From assembly GCF_003003255.1 (NCBI RefSeq), contig NZ_PVTD01000005.1, positions 1 through 64,000 on the forward strand: a DNA stretch of 64,000 bases, given 5' to 3'. Position 1 is the first letter of the stretch; the number at the start of each line of letters is the position of its first letter. This document shows, in pieces, positions 28,901 through 39,157 of the stretch. Source of the DNA: Aliiruegeria haliotis (lineage in GTDB: Bacteria > Pseudomonadota > Alphaproteobacteria > Rhodobacterales > Rhodobacteraceae). A program made the translations under genes and the position numbers. The notes under the pieces were generated by a model that did not search any database, was not told the DNA's origin, and saw only the letters and a list, made by a program, of their open reading frames with translations.

Positions 28901-28911
28901 TCTGACTGGGG

Positions 28912-28943
28912 AAGGCGCGGCCATGGCCGCGCCTTTCTTCTTT
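28912..28943 (+). terminator. attenuating terminator between bztA and bztB
   Basis: AAGGCGCGGCC (28912-28922) and GGCCGCGCCTT (28925-28935) pair almost end to end and are followed by TCTTCTTTG. Its place just after the binding-protein gene fits the common pattern in which read-through is partial, so that binding protein exceeds membrane components. Confidence 0.8.
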
Positions 28944-29028
28944 GTTCCCCAGACAACGATAAACTCCGGATCGCGGAGCGTGGGGCAAACCCCGCCCGAG
29001 GAGAATCCGGAAAGCCGCAGGGATACAC

Positions 29029-30345
29029 ATGACCTCACTGACCGACCCGCCGAAGGAGTCGTTCAGGCTCGGCATGCTGATCTACGATACCCGGTATCGC
29101 TCGCTTACAATTCAGGTTGTTGCGCTCATCGGGTTCATGATCTTCGCCGCCTGGCTGATCAACAACACGCTCGTCAACCTCGCCGTACAGGGCAAATCCA
29201 TTGGATTCGGGTTCCTGAGCGATCCCGCCGGATATGATATCAACCAGCGGTTGCTTGACTACAATTCGCAATCCACCCATTGGCGCGCTGCCTTCGTCGG
29301 CCTGTTGAATACGCTGCTTGTGGCCTTTCTCGGCTGCATCACGGCAACCGTCATCGGCGTTCTGGTAGGCATATTGCGGCTTTCCAACAACTGGCTCGTC
29401 GCCCGCCTGATGACGATCTACGTCGAGATGTTCCGCAATGTGCCGGTGCTGCTCTGGATCGTTTTCACGATGGCGATCCTGATCGAGACGCTGCCGGCAC
29501 CGCGTGCTTTCCGCGGCGAGAATCCCGAGGCATCGATGGTGCTGTTCGATTCCGTCGCCTTCACCAACCGCGGTGTCTACCTTCCCGAGGCTCTGTTCAG
29601 CCGTGGGCTTGGCGATATGCCGATCTTCCCGGATCGCGACAGCCCGGCCTGCCAGCCGACCGAGGACGGCTCCGTCGAGGATGGATGCGGTGTCTTCCAG
29701 ATCAGCCTGGACCTGATCCTGATCCTGGCGGTCTTCGGCGCTGGCCTCTATGGCTCCAGCGTCATCCGCAAGCGCGCCGACCGCATCCAGAACCAGACAG
29801 GCGACCGGCCCACGACGTGGTACCTCCGCCTCGGCGTGGTGTCCATTCCCACGCTTATCGTTCTGGCAGCACTTGGGTTCCACCTGGGCTATCCGGCCCT
29901 GAAGGGGTTCAATTTCCAAGGTGGCACCTATCTTCGAAACTCGCTGATCGCACTGTGGCTGGCGCTGTCGCTCTATACAGCCGCCTTCATCGCCGAGATC
30001 GTGCGCGCCGGTATCCTGGCCATCTCCAAGGGTCAGACAGAGGCCGCCTCGGCTCTTGGCCTGCGGTCAAACCGGATCATGAGCCTCGTCATCCTGCCAC
30101 AGGCGTTGCGGGTCATCATCCCGCCGCTGATCTCCAACTATCTCAACCTGACCAAGAACTCGTCGCTGGCGATTGCGGTGGGATACATGGATATCACCGG
30201 AACGCTGGGCGGCATCACCATGAACCAGACGGGCCGTGAGCTCGAATGTGTTCTGCTGCTGATGCTCGTCTACCTCGCCATCTCGCTGACCATTTCGGCG
30301 GTGATGAACTGGTACAACGAAAGCGTAAAGCTGGTGGAGCGTTGA
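29029..30345 (+). CDS. bztB: amino-acid ABC transporter permease BztB
   Basis: 438 residues, much longer than a simple HisM-type permease because a large loop (about 150-260) is inserted, as is typical of BztB/AapQ. The C-terminal EAA loop is EAASALGLRSNRIMSLVILPQALRVIIPPLISNYLNLTKNSSLA. About eight membrane spans. AGGGA lies 6 bases from ATG 29029. One base separates its stop from bztC. Confidence 0.95.
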   Translation: MTSLTDPPKESFRLGMLIYDTRYRSLTIQVVALIGFMIFAAWLINNTLVNLAVQGKSIGFGFLSDPAGYDINQRLLDYNSQSTHWRAAFVGLLNTLLVAFLGCITATVIGVLVGILRLSNNWLVARLMTIYVEMFRNVPVLLWIVFTMAILIETLPAPRAFRGENPEASMVLFDSVAFTNRGVYLPEALFSRGLGDMPIFPDRDSPACQPTEDGSVEDGCGVFQISLDLILILAVFGAGLYGSSVIRKRADRIQNQTGDRPTTWYLRLGVVSIPTLIVLAALGFHLGYPALKGFNFQGGTYLRNSLIALWLALSLYTAAFIAEIVRAGILAISKGQTEAASALGLRSNRIMSLVILPQALRVIIPPLISNYLNLTKNSSLAIAVGYMDITGTLGGITMNQTGRELECVLLLMLVYLAISLTISAVMNWYNESVKLVER

Positions 30346-30346
30346 C

Positions 30347-31633
30347 ATGACAGATATCAAGTTCGTTCGCGACGCCATGGTCGAAGAGCAGGAACCGCCT
30401 GCCGCAACCGCCGGATTTGTCGGCTGGATCCGGGGGAACCTCTTCTCATCGACCTTGAACGCGATCCTCACGATCCTGTCGGGCGGGTTCATCCTCTTCG
30501 TCATCTCGGCGCTTCTGCCCTGGATCATCTCGCCCACCTGGAACGCAGGTTCTCTGCGGGAATGCCATGAGATCCTCGCTGGACACGAAGGTGCATGCTG
30601 GGGCGTCATCCGAGAGCGCTGGTTGCAGCTGCTGTTCGGGTTCTACCCGTCGGAGCTCTACTGGCGCGTGGTGCTCGACTTCGTTCTGCTGATTGTTGCC
30701 GTTGCGCCGGTGCTCTTTACCGGCCTCCCGCGCAAGATGCTGGCCTTCTCGGCGATCTACCCGTTCCTGATGCCCTGGCTGCTTTGGGGCGGGACGGTCT
30801 GGCTGCCGATTGCCGTCGCGTTTGGCTTCGTGCTTGGGTTCCTGGCGCACCGTTTCGCCAAGCCGATCATCGGTGGTCTGGGCGGCGCGATCCTCGCGTT
30901 TCTCGTGCCGGTCGTCTGGTGGCTGTTCCTTGCCGGACCCGTTTCCGGGGGATTGGCGTCGGTCCTGCCGCTGGCACTCGAAACGGTGGAGAGCCGGAAC
31001 TTCGGTGGCTTCATGCTCTCGATCACAATCGGCGTCGTCGCCATTGCCATCTCGCTGCCCATCGGCATCGTGCTGGCGCTTGGACGGCAGTCGGACCTGT
31101 TGATCGTGCGATCGCTCTCGGTGGGCTTCATCGAGTTCATCCGGGGGGTTCCGCTGATCACCCTGCTCTTCGTGGCATCGACATTGTTGAATATCTTCAT
31201 GCCGCCGGGCACTGATTTCGACATCATCATGCGCGTTATCATCATGGTGACGCTCTTCGCCTCAGCCTACATGGCCGAGGTGATACGGGGCGGCCTTGCG
31301 GCGCTTCCCAAGGGCCAGTACGAGGCGGCGGATGCGTTGGGGCTCAACTTCTGGATGTCTCAGCGGCTGATCATCATGCCGCAGGCGCTTAAGATCTCCA
31401 TCCCCGGCATTGTCTCGACCTTCATCGGTGTCTTCAAGGACACCACGCTGGTGTCGATCATCGGCCTGCTGGACCCGATCGGGCTCTCGACGACGATCCG
31501 TGCCGACCAGAACTGGAACGGTATCGTCTGGGAGCTTTATGGCTTCATCGGCCTGTTGTTCTTCATCTTCTGCTTCTCCATGTCCCGCTACTCGATGTTC
31601 CTGGAGCGCAAGCTTCAGACGGGCCACCGCTAA
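30347..31633 (+). CDS. bztC: amino-acid ABC transporter permease BztC
   Basis: 428 residues, the partner permease. After an N-terminal region with several membrane spans comes the conserved permease part ([18 protein letters not shown], then [43 protein letters not shown]). In Rhodobacter capsulatus BztB and BztC form the heterodimeric channel. Confidence 0.95.
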   Translation: MTDIKFVRDAMVEEQEPPAATAGFVGWIRGNLFSSTLNAILTILSGGFILFVISALLPWIISPTWNAGSLRECHEILAGHEGACWGVIRERWLQLLFGFYPSELYWRVVLDFVLLIVAVAPVLFTGLPRKMLAFSAIYPFLMPWLLWGGTVWLPIAVAFGFVLGFLAHRFAKPIIGGLGGAILAFLVPVVWWLFLAGPVSGGLASVLPLALETVESRNFGGFMLSITIGVVAIAISLPIGIVLALGRQSDLLIVRSLSVGFIEFIRGVPLITLLFVASTLLNIFMPPGTDFDIIMRVIIMVTLFASAYMAEVIRGGLAALPKGQYEAADALGLNFWMSQRLIIMPQALKISIPGIVSTFIGVFKDTTLVSIIGLLDPIGLSTTIRADQNWNGIVWELYGFIGLLFFIFCFSMSRYSMFLERKLQTGHR

Positions 31634-31643
31634 GGAAACACCA

Positions 31644-32435
31644 ATGTCAGAAATTGCTCTTGAACGCGAAGTCGATCGTTCGCACATGCAGGTCTCCGAC
31701 AAGGTGGCCATCCAGATCTCCCACATGAACAAGTGGTACGGGACCTTCCACGTGCTGCGGGACATCAATCTCAGCGTCAATGAAGGCGAGCGGATCGTTA
31801 TTGCCGGCCCCTCGGGCTCCGGCAAGTCGACGCTGATCCGCTGCATCAACCGCCTGGAAGAACATCAGGCGGGCGATATCGTCGTCGATGGAACCGAACT
31901 CAGCTCGGATCTGAAGAACATCGACAAGATCCGCTCCGAGGTCGGGATGGTGTTCCAGCACTTCAACCTGTTCCCGCACCTGACGATCCTGGAGAACTGT
32001 ACGCTGGCGCCGATCTGGGTCCGCAAGATCCCCCGCAAGGAAGCGGAGGAGACGGCGATGCACTTCCTGGAAAAGGTCAAGATCCCGGAACAGGCCCACA
32101 AGTACCCGGGCCAGCTTTCGGGCGGACAGCAGCAACGCGTGGCCATCGCGCGCTCGCTGTGCATGATGCCGCGGATCATGCTCTTCGACGAGCCGACGTC
32201 GGCGCTCGACCCGGAAATGATCAAGGAAGTGCTGGAAACGATGATCCAGCTCGCCGAGGAAGGAATGACCATGCTATGCGTGACCCACGAGATGGGCTTC
32301 GCCAAGCAGGTCGCCAACCGGGTGATCTTCATGGACCAGGGCCAGATCGTTGAGCAGAACGAACCCAACGAGTTCTTCAACAATCCGCAGCACGAGCGGA
32401 CGAAGCTGTTCCTGAGCCAGATCCTCGGGCACTGA
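31644..32435 (+). CDS. bztD: amino-acid ABC transporter ATP-binding protein BztD
   Basis: 263 residues. Walker [10 protein letters not shown] (55-63), signature LSGGQQQR, Walker [13 protein letters not shown] and the switch His in CVTHEMGFA are intact. ATG 31644 follows TAAGGAAAC. Last gene of the bzt operon. Confidence 0.96.
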   Translation: MSEIALEREVDRSHMQVSDKVAIQISHMNKWYGTFHVLRDINLSVNEGERIVIAGPSGSGKSTLIRCINRLEEHQAGDIVVDGTELSSDLKNIDKIRSEVGMVFQHFNLFPHLTILENCTLAPIWVRKIPRKEAEETAMHFLEKVKIPEQAHKYPGQLSGGQQQRVAIARSLCMMPRIMLFDEPTSALDPEMIKEVLETMIQLAEEGMTMLCVTHEMGFAKQVANRVIFMDQGQIVEQNEPNEFFNNPQHERTKLFLSQILGH

Positions 32436-32456
32436 TTTCGCAGGATATGCCAATGG

Positions 32457-32493
32457 AAGCCGCGGTCCGGAGACGGGCCGCGGCTTTGCCTTT
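32457..32493 (+). terminator. terminator after bztD, overlapping the convergent protease gene end
   Basis: AAGCCGCGG (32457-32465) pairs with CCGCGGCTT (32478-32486), with extra inner pairs, followed by TGCCTTT. The convergent protease gene stops at 32492, so the stem also lies just beyond that gene and may serve both strands. Confidence 0.7.
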
Positions 32494-33394
32494 ACGGGGC
32501 GAGGGCGACGTGCTCGGCGTCAGGCACCATCGCACGCAACCAGGCACCTATATCGGTTGCATCCGTGCCTTCCAGCGAGCCGCGCCATGTTGGGGTATAG
32601 CTGCCGTGCCGGTCGGGTTGGCGGGGGATGACGTCCCCACAGATCGCGCGGTCGGGCGTGCCCGAGCCCCACAGGACGCCAACCATGATCTCGCGCCCGG
32701 CCTGTTCCAGCAGCAGTGGGCTGCCGGAATCGCCCGGCAGGATGCGCCGGCCGTCACTACGATTCGGGGGCAGGCCGACGACATGGCAGTCATTGCGCCC
32801 CCAGTACGCCACCTGGCCGGTCTGTCGAACCGGGGCGGGCGCCAATTCAATGCGGGGCATCCCGAACCCTGCATATCGCAGGCGGTTGGCTGCAAGGATG
32901 CGGTCCGGGTTGAGCGGGGGGATGCTTGCCACGGGAAATGGTCGCGCAAGGTAGAGCGGCAGCGTGGTCCGGATGCGCAGGAGGGCCATGTCGGCGCAAC
33001 GGGGTAAGGCATAGGCCGTGACCTTCCGCACAAGTCGGTTCTTCTTTCGGCGGTCACCAAAGGTCAGTCGGAGTGTCGGTGTCTGGCCACTGCCGGACGG
33101 GTACCATGTGAACGGATCCTCCCAACTGCCCTTCTGCAATCCGCTTTGCTGGGTCAGCCCCTTGCAGGCGGCGAGTTCGGCGTCGGGAGGTTTTTCGGCG
33201 CGGAACACTGGCGGCAGGCAATGGGCGGCCGTCAGGACAACGGTGTTGGAGATCAGTGTGCCCGTGCACCCACCCACCGTCGCCACGGCATTGCGCAGAG
33301 GATCGTGGCGGTCGTCGCGCACCTGTATGTCGACGCTGGTTTCTTGCGCGACGGCTGGAAGGGTGAGGAGCAACAGGGCAAAGAGAACACGCAT
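32492..33394 (-). CDS. secreted trypsin-like serine protease
   Basis: 300 residues with a signal peptide ([17 protein letters not shown]). The S1-family catalytic triad is complete: His58 in VLTAAHC, Asp135 in CADMALLRI, Ser223 in GDSGSPLL. Six or more cysteines, including Cys43 and Cys59, suggest disulfides, fitting export. The longer reading from 33424 is dropped because the signal peptide starts at ATG 33394. The substrate is unknown; such proteases are commonly periplasmic or extracellular. Confidence 0.88.
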   Translation of the reverse strand: MRVLFALLLLTLPAVAQETSVDIQVRDDRHDPLRNAVATVGGCTGTLISNTVVLTAAHCLPPVFRAEKPPDAELAACKGLTQQSGLQKGSWEDPFTWYPSGSGQTPTLRLTFGDRRKKNRLVRKVTAYALPRCADMALLRIRTTLPLYLARPFPVASIPPLNPDRILAANRLRYAGFGMPRIELAPAPVRQTGQVAYWGRNDCHVVGLPPNRSDGRRILPGDSGSPLLLEQAGREIMVGVLWGSGTPDRAICGDVIPRQPDRHGSYTPTWRGSLEGTDATDIGAWLRAMVPDAEHVALAP

Positions 33395-33585
33395 GGGCTG
33401 CACGCTAGGCCGCAACCCACGCACTGTCGAGAACCGGCCCCGGATACAGCCGGCTCGTGCCGCCGCCCCGCCCTATGCGGCAACACGCGGTGACTGGCGC
33501 ACCGGCATCGCGCAGCACGGTCGTTCGGGGGGGCGAATGTGGAGCCGCCCACCCGCAGAAGGCGCTGGACCGGTGCAGGCGAAGA

Positions 33586-33614
33586 TTGACAGAGACGGCC
33601 AAGAGAAACATTAC
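33586..33614 (+). promoter_or_regulatory. promoter for nadD
   Basis: TTGACA (33586-33591), 17-base spacer, CATTAC (33609-33614), about 40 bases ahead of the nadD start. The -35 is consensus, the -10 weak. Confidence 0.45.
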
Positions 33615-33653
33615 GGCGAGGATCCGGGGCACACCGCGAGGAAAGAGGCCGAC

Positions 33654-34253
33654 GTGAGACACAATCTGCCCTATGCGGCACCGGACCAGGTGATCGGCCT
33701 GCTCGGTGGGTCCTTCGACCCGCCGCATGCCGGACATCAGCATATCTCGAGGGAGGCGTTGCGCCGTTTCGGGCTGGACCGGGTCTGGTGGCTGGTGTCA
33801 CCGGGCAATCCCCTGAAGGCGCGCGGCCCCGCGCCGCTGGAGCGTCGGGTGGCGGCAGCGCGGGCTCTCGTTCGACACCCAAGGATCCAGATCACCGATA
33901 TCGAGGCGCGAATTGGCACGCGCTACACTGCGGAGACACTTCAGGCGATGATGCGTCTGTATCCGCGTGTGCGGTTCGTCTGGCTCATGGGGGCGGACAA
34001 CCTCGCGCAGTTCCATCGCTGGGATCAGTGGGAGTGGATCATGGACAATGTGCCGGTCGGCGTATTGGCCCGACCCGGCGACCGGCTTTCGGCGCGTCGG
34101 TCCCGTGCGGCCGCGCATTACGCCCGGTGGCGTATCCCGGGACGCTGGAGCCAGATGCTGGGCCATGCATCAACGCCTGCCTGGTGTTTCGTGAACGTGC
34201 CGATGCTGGATATTTCTTCAACCGAGATCCGCGCATCCGGCCGCTGGGGTTGA
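33654..34253 (+). CDS. nadD: nicotinate-nucleotide adenylyltransferase (GTG start)
   Basis: 199 residues; makes deamido-NAD from nicotinate mononucleotide and [14 protein letters not shown] (18-28) holds the nucleotide-binding GxFxPxHxGH motif and ISSTEIR (187-193) the second one; [13 protein letters not shown] is also conserved. The frame stays open far upstream to 33018, but that part is antisense to the protease gene. GTG 33654 follows AGAGGCC and gives a normal N-terminus. In many alphaproteobacteria rsfS would follow; here it does not. Confidence 0.9.
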   Translation: MRHNLPYAAPDQVIGLLGGSFDPPHAGHQHISREALRRFGLDRVWWLVSPGNPLKARGPAPLERRVAAARALVRHPRIQITDIEARIGTRYTAETLQAMMRLYPRVRFVWLMGADNLAQFHRWDQWEWIMDNVPVGVLARPGDRLSARRSRAAAHYARWRIPGRWSQMLGHASTPAWCFVNVPMLDISSTEIRASGRWG

Positions 34254-34257
34254 CCGC

Positions 34258-35109
34258 TCATTTACGGAGCCGGAAGGAGGCGATGCCGGACAGGAAGATG
34301 ATGGCAATGCCCGCCATTGCAATGCCGTCGGGCAGATCGCCGAAGAAGACGAGACCGAAGAAGGTCGCCGCGATCAGTTGGAAGTAGACGAACGGCGCGA
34401 GGCGGGATGCTGGCGTGTGGGCATAGGCCATGATCAGGAGCAGGTTTCCGAACATGGAGGCGAATGCGGACACCAGAGTCTGTCCGGCAAGAGGCCAGGT
34501 CGGCGTGGGCAGCAACGGGAGTGCGATCGGAGCGAGAACAAGCGACCCGATGACCATCTGGCTCAGCAGCAACTCGACCGGTGAGCCCAGCCCCGCGAGC
34601 CAGCGGCTTGAGGTCAGGTAGGAGCCGTAGCAGACCCCTGCGAACGCCGCGATGCCGATACCGGAACTCATGCCGAATCCCGGGCGCACGACCAGCAGAA
34701 CCCCTGCGAAACCAACCAGCAGAATCACCGTGCGCGCCAGAGAGACCCGTTCACGCAGCAGCATGGCCGAAAGCGCATAGCTCAGGATCGGACCAATGAA
34801 GAAGGCACCGAAGACATCGGCAATGGGTTCGGTTCGCAAGGCCGTAGCCATGGAACTGATCGCGCCGACGATCAGCAATCCGCGCACCCAGATCCGCCAG
34901 TTCGCATAGAGTCGCAGGTGCGGGGTCTGCCCGTTGGCCGCCAAGATAGCAAGGGACGCCACCGCGCCGACAACGAAGCGCGTCCACGCGACGTAGAAGG
35001 GCGAGGTTCCATGCGCGGAGACAAGGACCTTGGCCGCGCTGTCCGCGAGTGGGATCAGCGCCATGGCAAAGAGCATGATGGCGACGGAACGCGAGGTGAG
35101 GCCGGTCAT
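34258..35109 (-). CDS. EamA/DMT-superfamily transporter
   Basis: 283 residues with ten hydrophobic spans in two EamA repeats (MLFAMALIPLADSAAKVLV at the start; IADVFGAFFIGPILSYALSAMLLRERVSL; GNLLLIMAYAHTPASRLAPFVYFQLIAATFFGLVFFGDLPD). A drug/metabolite exporter of unknown substrate. Start uncertain: ATG 35109 is chosen from the position of the first membrane helix; ATG 35181 has a better ribosome binding site (TGGAGTG) and would add 24 residues. The still longer frame to 36210 is antisense to the PBP4 gene. Confidence 0.85.
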   Translation of the reverse strand: MTGLTSRSVAIMLFAMALIPLADSAAKVLVSAHGTSPFYVAWTRFVVGAVASLAILAANGQTPHLRLYANWRIWVRGLLIVGAISSMATALRTEPIADVFGAFFIGPILSYALSAMLLRERVSLARTVILLVGFAGVLLVVRPGFGMSSGIGIAAFAGVCYGSYLTSSRWLAGLGSPVELLLSQMVIGSLVLAPIALPLLPTPTWPLAGQTLVSAFASMFGNLLLIMAYAHTPASRLAPFVYFQLIAATFFGLVFFGDLPDGIAMAGIAIIFLSGIASFRLRK

Positions 35110-35346
35110 GCTGCCCTGCCTAGCGGTGCCCATTTCAAAGGGAAAGCCGTGAGCCGGGCAGGTGGAGTGGCTGTCGGGCATTGGCAACACTCCATCGCGG
35201 CGGTGAGCGTGACAGTGACCGGTGCTGGACAGGAGATTCCCGCAAGTCAGATAACGCTGGGCAGTGGGGCCCGTGTTGGTGACAATGCGGTGAATTGCCG
35301 GTGCGGGCGCTTGTGGCTTGCTCGGGGCTTTGATTGAGTTGTCTGC

Positions 35347-36852
35347 ATGTCTCAACGACCGACCTCGTTTAATCGCCGATGGATTTTGGCCGGGCTCCTT
35401 GCCGGGGCGGCGGACGCAGCCCTTGCGGCCCCGCCTACACGGTCCCTGCGGCCGGCGCCGCGCCCCGGGGGGGCCGGTGCGCGCCTCTACCCTTCGGCGG
35501 AGTTGCTGGTGGAGCGGTCTCGGCTTGGTGACGCCAAGGTGGCTTTTGCGGTGGCGGATGCCGAAACCGGCGAATTCCTGGAGACGATGAACCCTTTCCT
35601 GCCTCAACCGCCGGCAAGCACGGCAAAGGCGATCACGGCGCTCTACGCGCTGGACAGCCTTGGTGCGGACCATCGGTTCAGCACTCGGGTCGTCGGCACC
35701 GGCCCCGTGGAAGACGGCCTGCTCAAGGGAGACCTCGTGCTGGTTGGTTCGGGTGATCCGACCCTCGACACCAACCGCCTTGCAACGCTGGCCGCAAACC
35801 TCAAGGCCGCGGGCGTCCACTCGGTCGAGGGGAAATTCCTGACCTGGGATGGTGCGTTGCCGATTGTCCATGCGATCGATGCCGATCAGCCGGTTCAGGT
35901 GGGCTACAACCCGGCGATCTCGGGACTGAACTTGAACTTTAATCGGGTGCATTTCGAATGGCGAAGGGCTGGATCCGGCTGGAACACGACGATGGACGCG
36001 CGGTCCGACAAGTATCGGCCCGATGTCACGGTTTCTCGCATGTCCATCGTGAAGCGCCGCTACCCGATCTACACCTATGAGGATGGCGGCGAGGTGGATC
36101 GCTGGACAGTCGCCAGCGGTGCCCTCGGCGGTGATGGTGCCCGGTGGCTGCCCGTGCGCAAACCCACCGCCTATACCGCGGAGGTGTTCCAGATCCTTGC
36201 GCGGTCGCATGGAATCGACCTCGATGCCGCGGGCTCCGCGCCGGAAAAACCGGATGGAACGGTTCTCGCCGAGGTTGAAAGCACGGAGTTGCGCAGCATG
36301 GTGAAAGCCATGTTGAAGTACTCCACGAATATCACTGCGGAGGCTGTTGGGCTTGCCAGTTCCGCCGCGCGCGCCGGGGGTGTGCCGGAACCGTTGCCAA
36401 TCTCCGCGGGGAGGATGTCAGCATGGCTCGGTGCGCGCGTGGACAGCTCACGTGTTGCCTTGCTGGATCACTCCGGTCTGGGGGGCGCCAGCAGGATTAC
36501 CGCTCCGGACATGACCCGCGCGATGGTCCGCCTCGGCCCGGCGGCCGGGTTGGAGCCGCTGCTGAAACCCTTCTACATCCGGGATTCGCAGGGACGGTCT
36601 GACAGGAACCACCCGGTCAAGGTAAACGCCAAGACCGGGACACTGAACTTCGTCAACGCGCTGACTGGCTATATCAACCCGCCGGGCGGCCGAAAGCTGG
36701 CCTTCGCGATCTTCATCTCCGATGTGCCGCGCCGCGATGCACTGACTGTGGCGCAGCGGGAACGGCCAGAGGGCGGGCGCACATTCGCCAATCGTGCGCG
36801 GCGGCTGCAATCCCGCCTGATCGAGCGCTGGAGCGAGGTGCACGCTGCCTGA
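35347..36852 (+). CDS. dacB: D-alanyl-D-alanine carboxypeptidase/endopeptidase (PBP4 family)
   Basis: 501 residues with an N-terminal Arg-containing signal (NRRWILAGLLAGAADAALA). Active-site motifs of class C penicillin-binding proteins are all present: SxxK at Ser91-Lys94 (ASTAK), SxN at Ser326-Asn328 (YSTN) and KTG at 429-431 (NAKTGTLNF). It trims peptidoglycan stem peptides in the periplasm. ATG 35347 is only weakly preceded by a ribosome binding site. Confidence 0.93.
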   Translation: MSQRPTSFNRRWILAGLLAGAADAALAAPPTRSLRPAPRPGGAGARLYPSAELLVERSRLGDAKVAFAVADAETGEFLETMNPFLPQPPASTAKAITALYALDSLGADHRFSTRVVGTGPVEDGLLKGDLVLVGSGDPTLDTNRLATLAANLKAAGVHSVEGKFLTWDGALPIVHAIDADQPVQVGYNPAISGLNLNFNRVHFEWRRAGSGWNTTMDARSDKYRPDVTVSRMSIVKRRYPIYTYEDGGEVDRWTVASGALGGDGARWLPVRKPTAYTAEVFQILARSHGIDLDAAGSAPEKPDGTVLAEVESTELRSMVKAMLKYSTNITAEAVGLASSAARAGGVPEPLPISAGRMSAWLGARVDSSRVALLDHSGLGGASRITAPDMTRAMVRLGPAAGLEPLLKPFYIRDSQGRSDRNHPVKVNAKTGTLNFVNALTGYINPPGGRKLAFAIFISDVPRRDALTVAQRERPEGGRTFANRARRLQSRLIERWSEVHAA

Positions 36853-36871
36853 GCCGCGCGCATTCGCATCC

Positions 36872-37294
36872 TCAGACGATCATGTGACGTGCCCGCGCAC
36901 CGCGTTCAATCGCGGCGGCGTTCAGACGCGGGATGTTGAACTGGTGGCGGACCTCTTCGAGCATCCGAAGCTCCTCTTCCGACAACCGGCCGTCGGCGGC
37001 GGCCACGTCGCAGCACAATGCGTAGGAGGTCTCGAAAAGATGCTCGGGCAATGCCTTGCGCGCCAGTCCAAGCAACGCATCGACGCCGTCTTCGTCCTCA
37101 AAAAGATCGAAGACCAGATTGGCCATGGTGCGGATATGGTCCACGTCGTAGTTGGCAAAGACGGGCAGATGGTTCACCACCCGCTCGATCGTGACAAGTT
37201 CGGACGTGCGAATGTTCTCGTCGGACACAGAGGTGGCGATCATCACCGCGACGAGCGCGTCCTGCGGGGATAGGGGGTTCGGGTCCTGGGGCAT
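36872..37294 (-). CDS. TerB-like protein
   Basis: 140 residues, all-helical and acidic. DALVAVMIATSVSDENIRTSELVTIERVV and ALCCDVAAADGRLSEEELRMLEEVR resemble the two helical halves of TerB/DjlA-type domains with their Asp/Glu-rich turns (AADGRLSEEE). Such proteins bind metal and are linked to tellurite resistance or membrane stress, but no other ter genes are near. ATG 37294 follows AAGGAGCCC. Convergent with dacB. Confidence 0.75.
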   Translation of the reverse strand: MPQDPNPLSPQDALVAVMIATSVSDENIRTSELVTIERVVNHLPVFANYDVDHIRTMANLVFDLFEDEDGVDALLGLARKALPEHLFETSYALCCDVAAADGRLSEEELRMLEEVRHQFNIPRLNAAAIERGARARHMIV

Positions 37295-37434
37295 CTTGGG
37301 CTCCTTCGCGGCTATGCTATGCCCTGATTTATTGACGCTGGCGCTGCCCCGCAATAGGGAGAGGGCCGTTCGGGCTCAGGGTCCGAACATTTTCGCGTGG
37401 CATGGGGCCACGCCATGACAGGAAAGACGTTTCA

Positions 37435-39018
37435 ATGTCCGAGATGCGCGAAGCAGCGATGACCTCCAAGGCCTGGCCCTTCGAAGAGGCGCGGCGGGTG
37501 CTGAAACGCTACCAGAAGGCACCGCCCGAGAAGGGATACGTGCTGTTCCAGACGGGATATGGACCCAGCGGTCTGCCGCATATCGGTACTTTCGGAGAGG
37601 TGGCCCGCACCACGATGGTGCGCCGCGCCTTCGAGATGATGTCCGACATTCCGACCCGGCTGATCGCCTTTTCCGACGACATGGACGGGTTCCGGAAGGT
37701 GCCGGGCAACCTGCCCAATCAGGAAATGCTGGCGGAACACCTCGGCCTGCCGTTGACGGACGTGCCCGATCCCTTTGGCACCCACGAGGGCTTTGCCCAG
37801 CACAACAACGCACGGCTTTGTGCATTTCTCGACAGCTTTGGCTTCGAGTACGAGTTCGCCTCGGCGACCGAGTACTACCGCTCCGGGCGGTTCGACGAGA
37901 TGCTGCTCGTGGCGCTTGAGCGATTCGACAAGATCATGGAGATCATGCTGCCGACGCTGGGTGAGGAGCGGCGGGCGACCTATTCGCCCTTCCTGCCTGT
38001 CAGTCCGAAGACGGGTCACGTTCTCCAGGTCCCGACGCTGGAACGCAATGTCGAAAAAGGCACGATCGTCTACGAGGAACCGGATGGCGAGCGTGTCGAG
38101 GTGCTGGTGACTGGTGGCCATGTAAAGATGCAGTGGAAGCCCGACTGGGCGCTGCGCTGGGCCGCGCTCGGCGTCGACTATGAGATGTCGGGAAAGGACC
38201 TGATCGATTCGGTCACCCAGTCGACAAAGATCTGTCGCGCGTTGGGCCAGAAGCCGCCGGAGACACTCTCCTACGAGCTGTTCAACGACGAGAATGGGCA
38301 GAAGATCTCCAAGTCGAAGGGCAATGGCCTGTCGATGGAGGAGTGGCTGACCTATGCGGCGCCGGAATCGCTGAGCTATTTCATGTACCTGAAGCCGAAG
38401 ACGGCAAAGCGGCTGTATTTCGACGTCATCCCGAAGGCCGTGGACGAGTACCACCAGCAGCTCAATGCCTATCCCGGGCAAGATCTGAAGGCGCGGCTGA
38501 ACAACCCCGTGTTCCATATCCACGGGCACAACGTTCCGTCCTCCGACATGGTGGTGAATTTCGCCATGCTGCTGAACCTTGCCTCCGTTGCGGGGGCCGA
38601 GGACAAGGATGCGTTGTGGGGCTTCATCAAGCGCTATGCGCCCGAGGCCAGCGCGGAGACCCATCCGCATCTCGACGAGGCGGCCGGGTTTGCCGTGCGG
38701 TTCTACAATGACTTCGTGAAGCCGGCGAAGACCTTCCGCGCGCCAGACGACAAGGAACGCGCCGCGCTTGAGGATCTCGCCGGGCGCCTGCGGGCGTGGG
38801 ACGGCGGGCTCGACGCGGAGGAACTGCAGAGCGTCGTCTTCGCCGTCGGCAAGGCGCATGAGTTCGAGCCGCTGCGAGATTGGTTCAAGGCGATCTACGA
38901 GGTGCTGATGGGTGCCAGCCAGGGCCCGCGTTTCGGCGGCTTCATCGCACTCTACGGTGTGGAAGAGACCGTGGGGTTGATCGAGAAAGGTCTGGCCGGC
39001 GAGCTGCTTTCCGCCTGA
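37435..39018 (+). CDS. lysS: lysyl-tRNA synthetase, class I
   Basis: 527 residues. Class I LysRS, the archaeal-type enzyme used by many alphaproteobacteria instead of the class II form. HIGT (49-52) in PSGLPHIGTFGE and KISKS (290-294) are the class I signatures; FSDDMDGFRKVPGN is typical of this enzyme. ATG 37435 is chosen; ATGs at 37402 and 37456 are possible. A terminator follows. Confidence 0.95.
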   Translation: MSEMREAAMTSKAWPFEEARRVLKRYQKAPPEKGYVLFQTGYGPSGLPHIGTFGEVARTTMVRRAFEMMSDIPTRLIAFSDDMDGFRKVPGNLPNQEMLAEHLGLPLTDVPDPFGTHEGFAQHNNARLCAFLDSFGFEYEFASATEYYRSGRFDEMLLVALERFDKIMEIMLPTLGEERRATYSPFLPVSPKTGHVLQVPTLERNVEKGTIVYEEPDGERVEVLVTGGHVKMQWKPDWALRWAALGVDYEMSGKDLIDSVTQSTKICRALGQKPPETLSYELFNDENGQKISKSKGNGLSMEEWLTYAAPESLSYFMYLKPKTAKRLYFDVIPKAVDEYHQQLNAYPGQDLKARLNNPVFHIHGHNVPSSDMVVNFAMLLNLASVAGAEDKDALWGFIKRYAPEASAETHPHLDEAAGFAVRFYNDFVKPAKTFRAPDDKERAALEDLAGRLRAWDGGLDAEELQSVVFAVGKAHEFEPLRDWFKAIYEVLMGASQGPRFGGFIALYGVEETVGLIEKGLAGELLSA

Positions 39019-39037
39019 CCCGGCGTGGCGTGAAGTC

Positions 39038-39070
39038 AACGGCGGTGCCCACCCGGGTGCCGCCGTTTCC
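39038..39070 (+). terminator. intrinsic terminator after lysS
   Basis: AACGGCGG (39038-39045) pairs with CCGCCGTT (39060-39067), with five inner pairs (two G-U) around an ACCC loop, followed by TTCC. Twenty bases past the stop. A second long inverted repeat, GACGCCGGG/CCCGGCGTC (39093-39101 with 39117-39125), follows before the next gene. Confidence 0.7.
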
Positions 39071-39157
39071 TGTTGAGCCTTTTGAGGGATTCGACGCCGG
39101 GTCGCCTTTGACCTTCCCCGGCGTCACGCTAGGTCCTCTCGCAACGGAGGATCAGCG

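Noticed and set aside
35110-36210. Minus-strand frame extending the DMT transporter to 650 codons
   Set aside because: It is antisense to the PBP4 gene and does not resemble a transporter; only the segment up to 35109 (possibly 35181) is the real gene.
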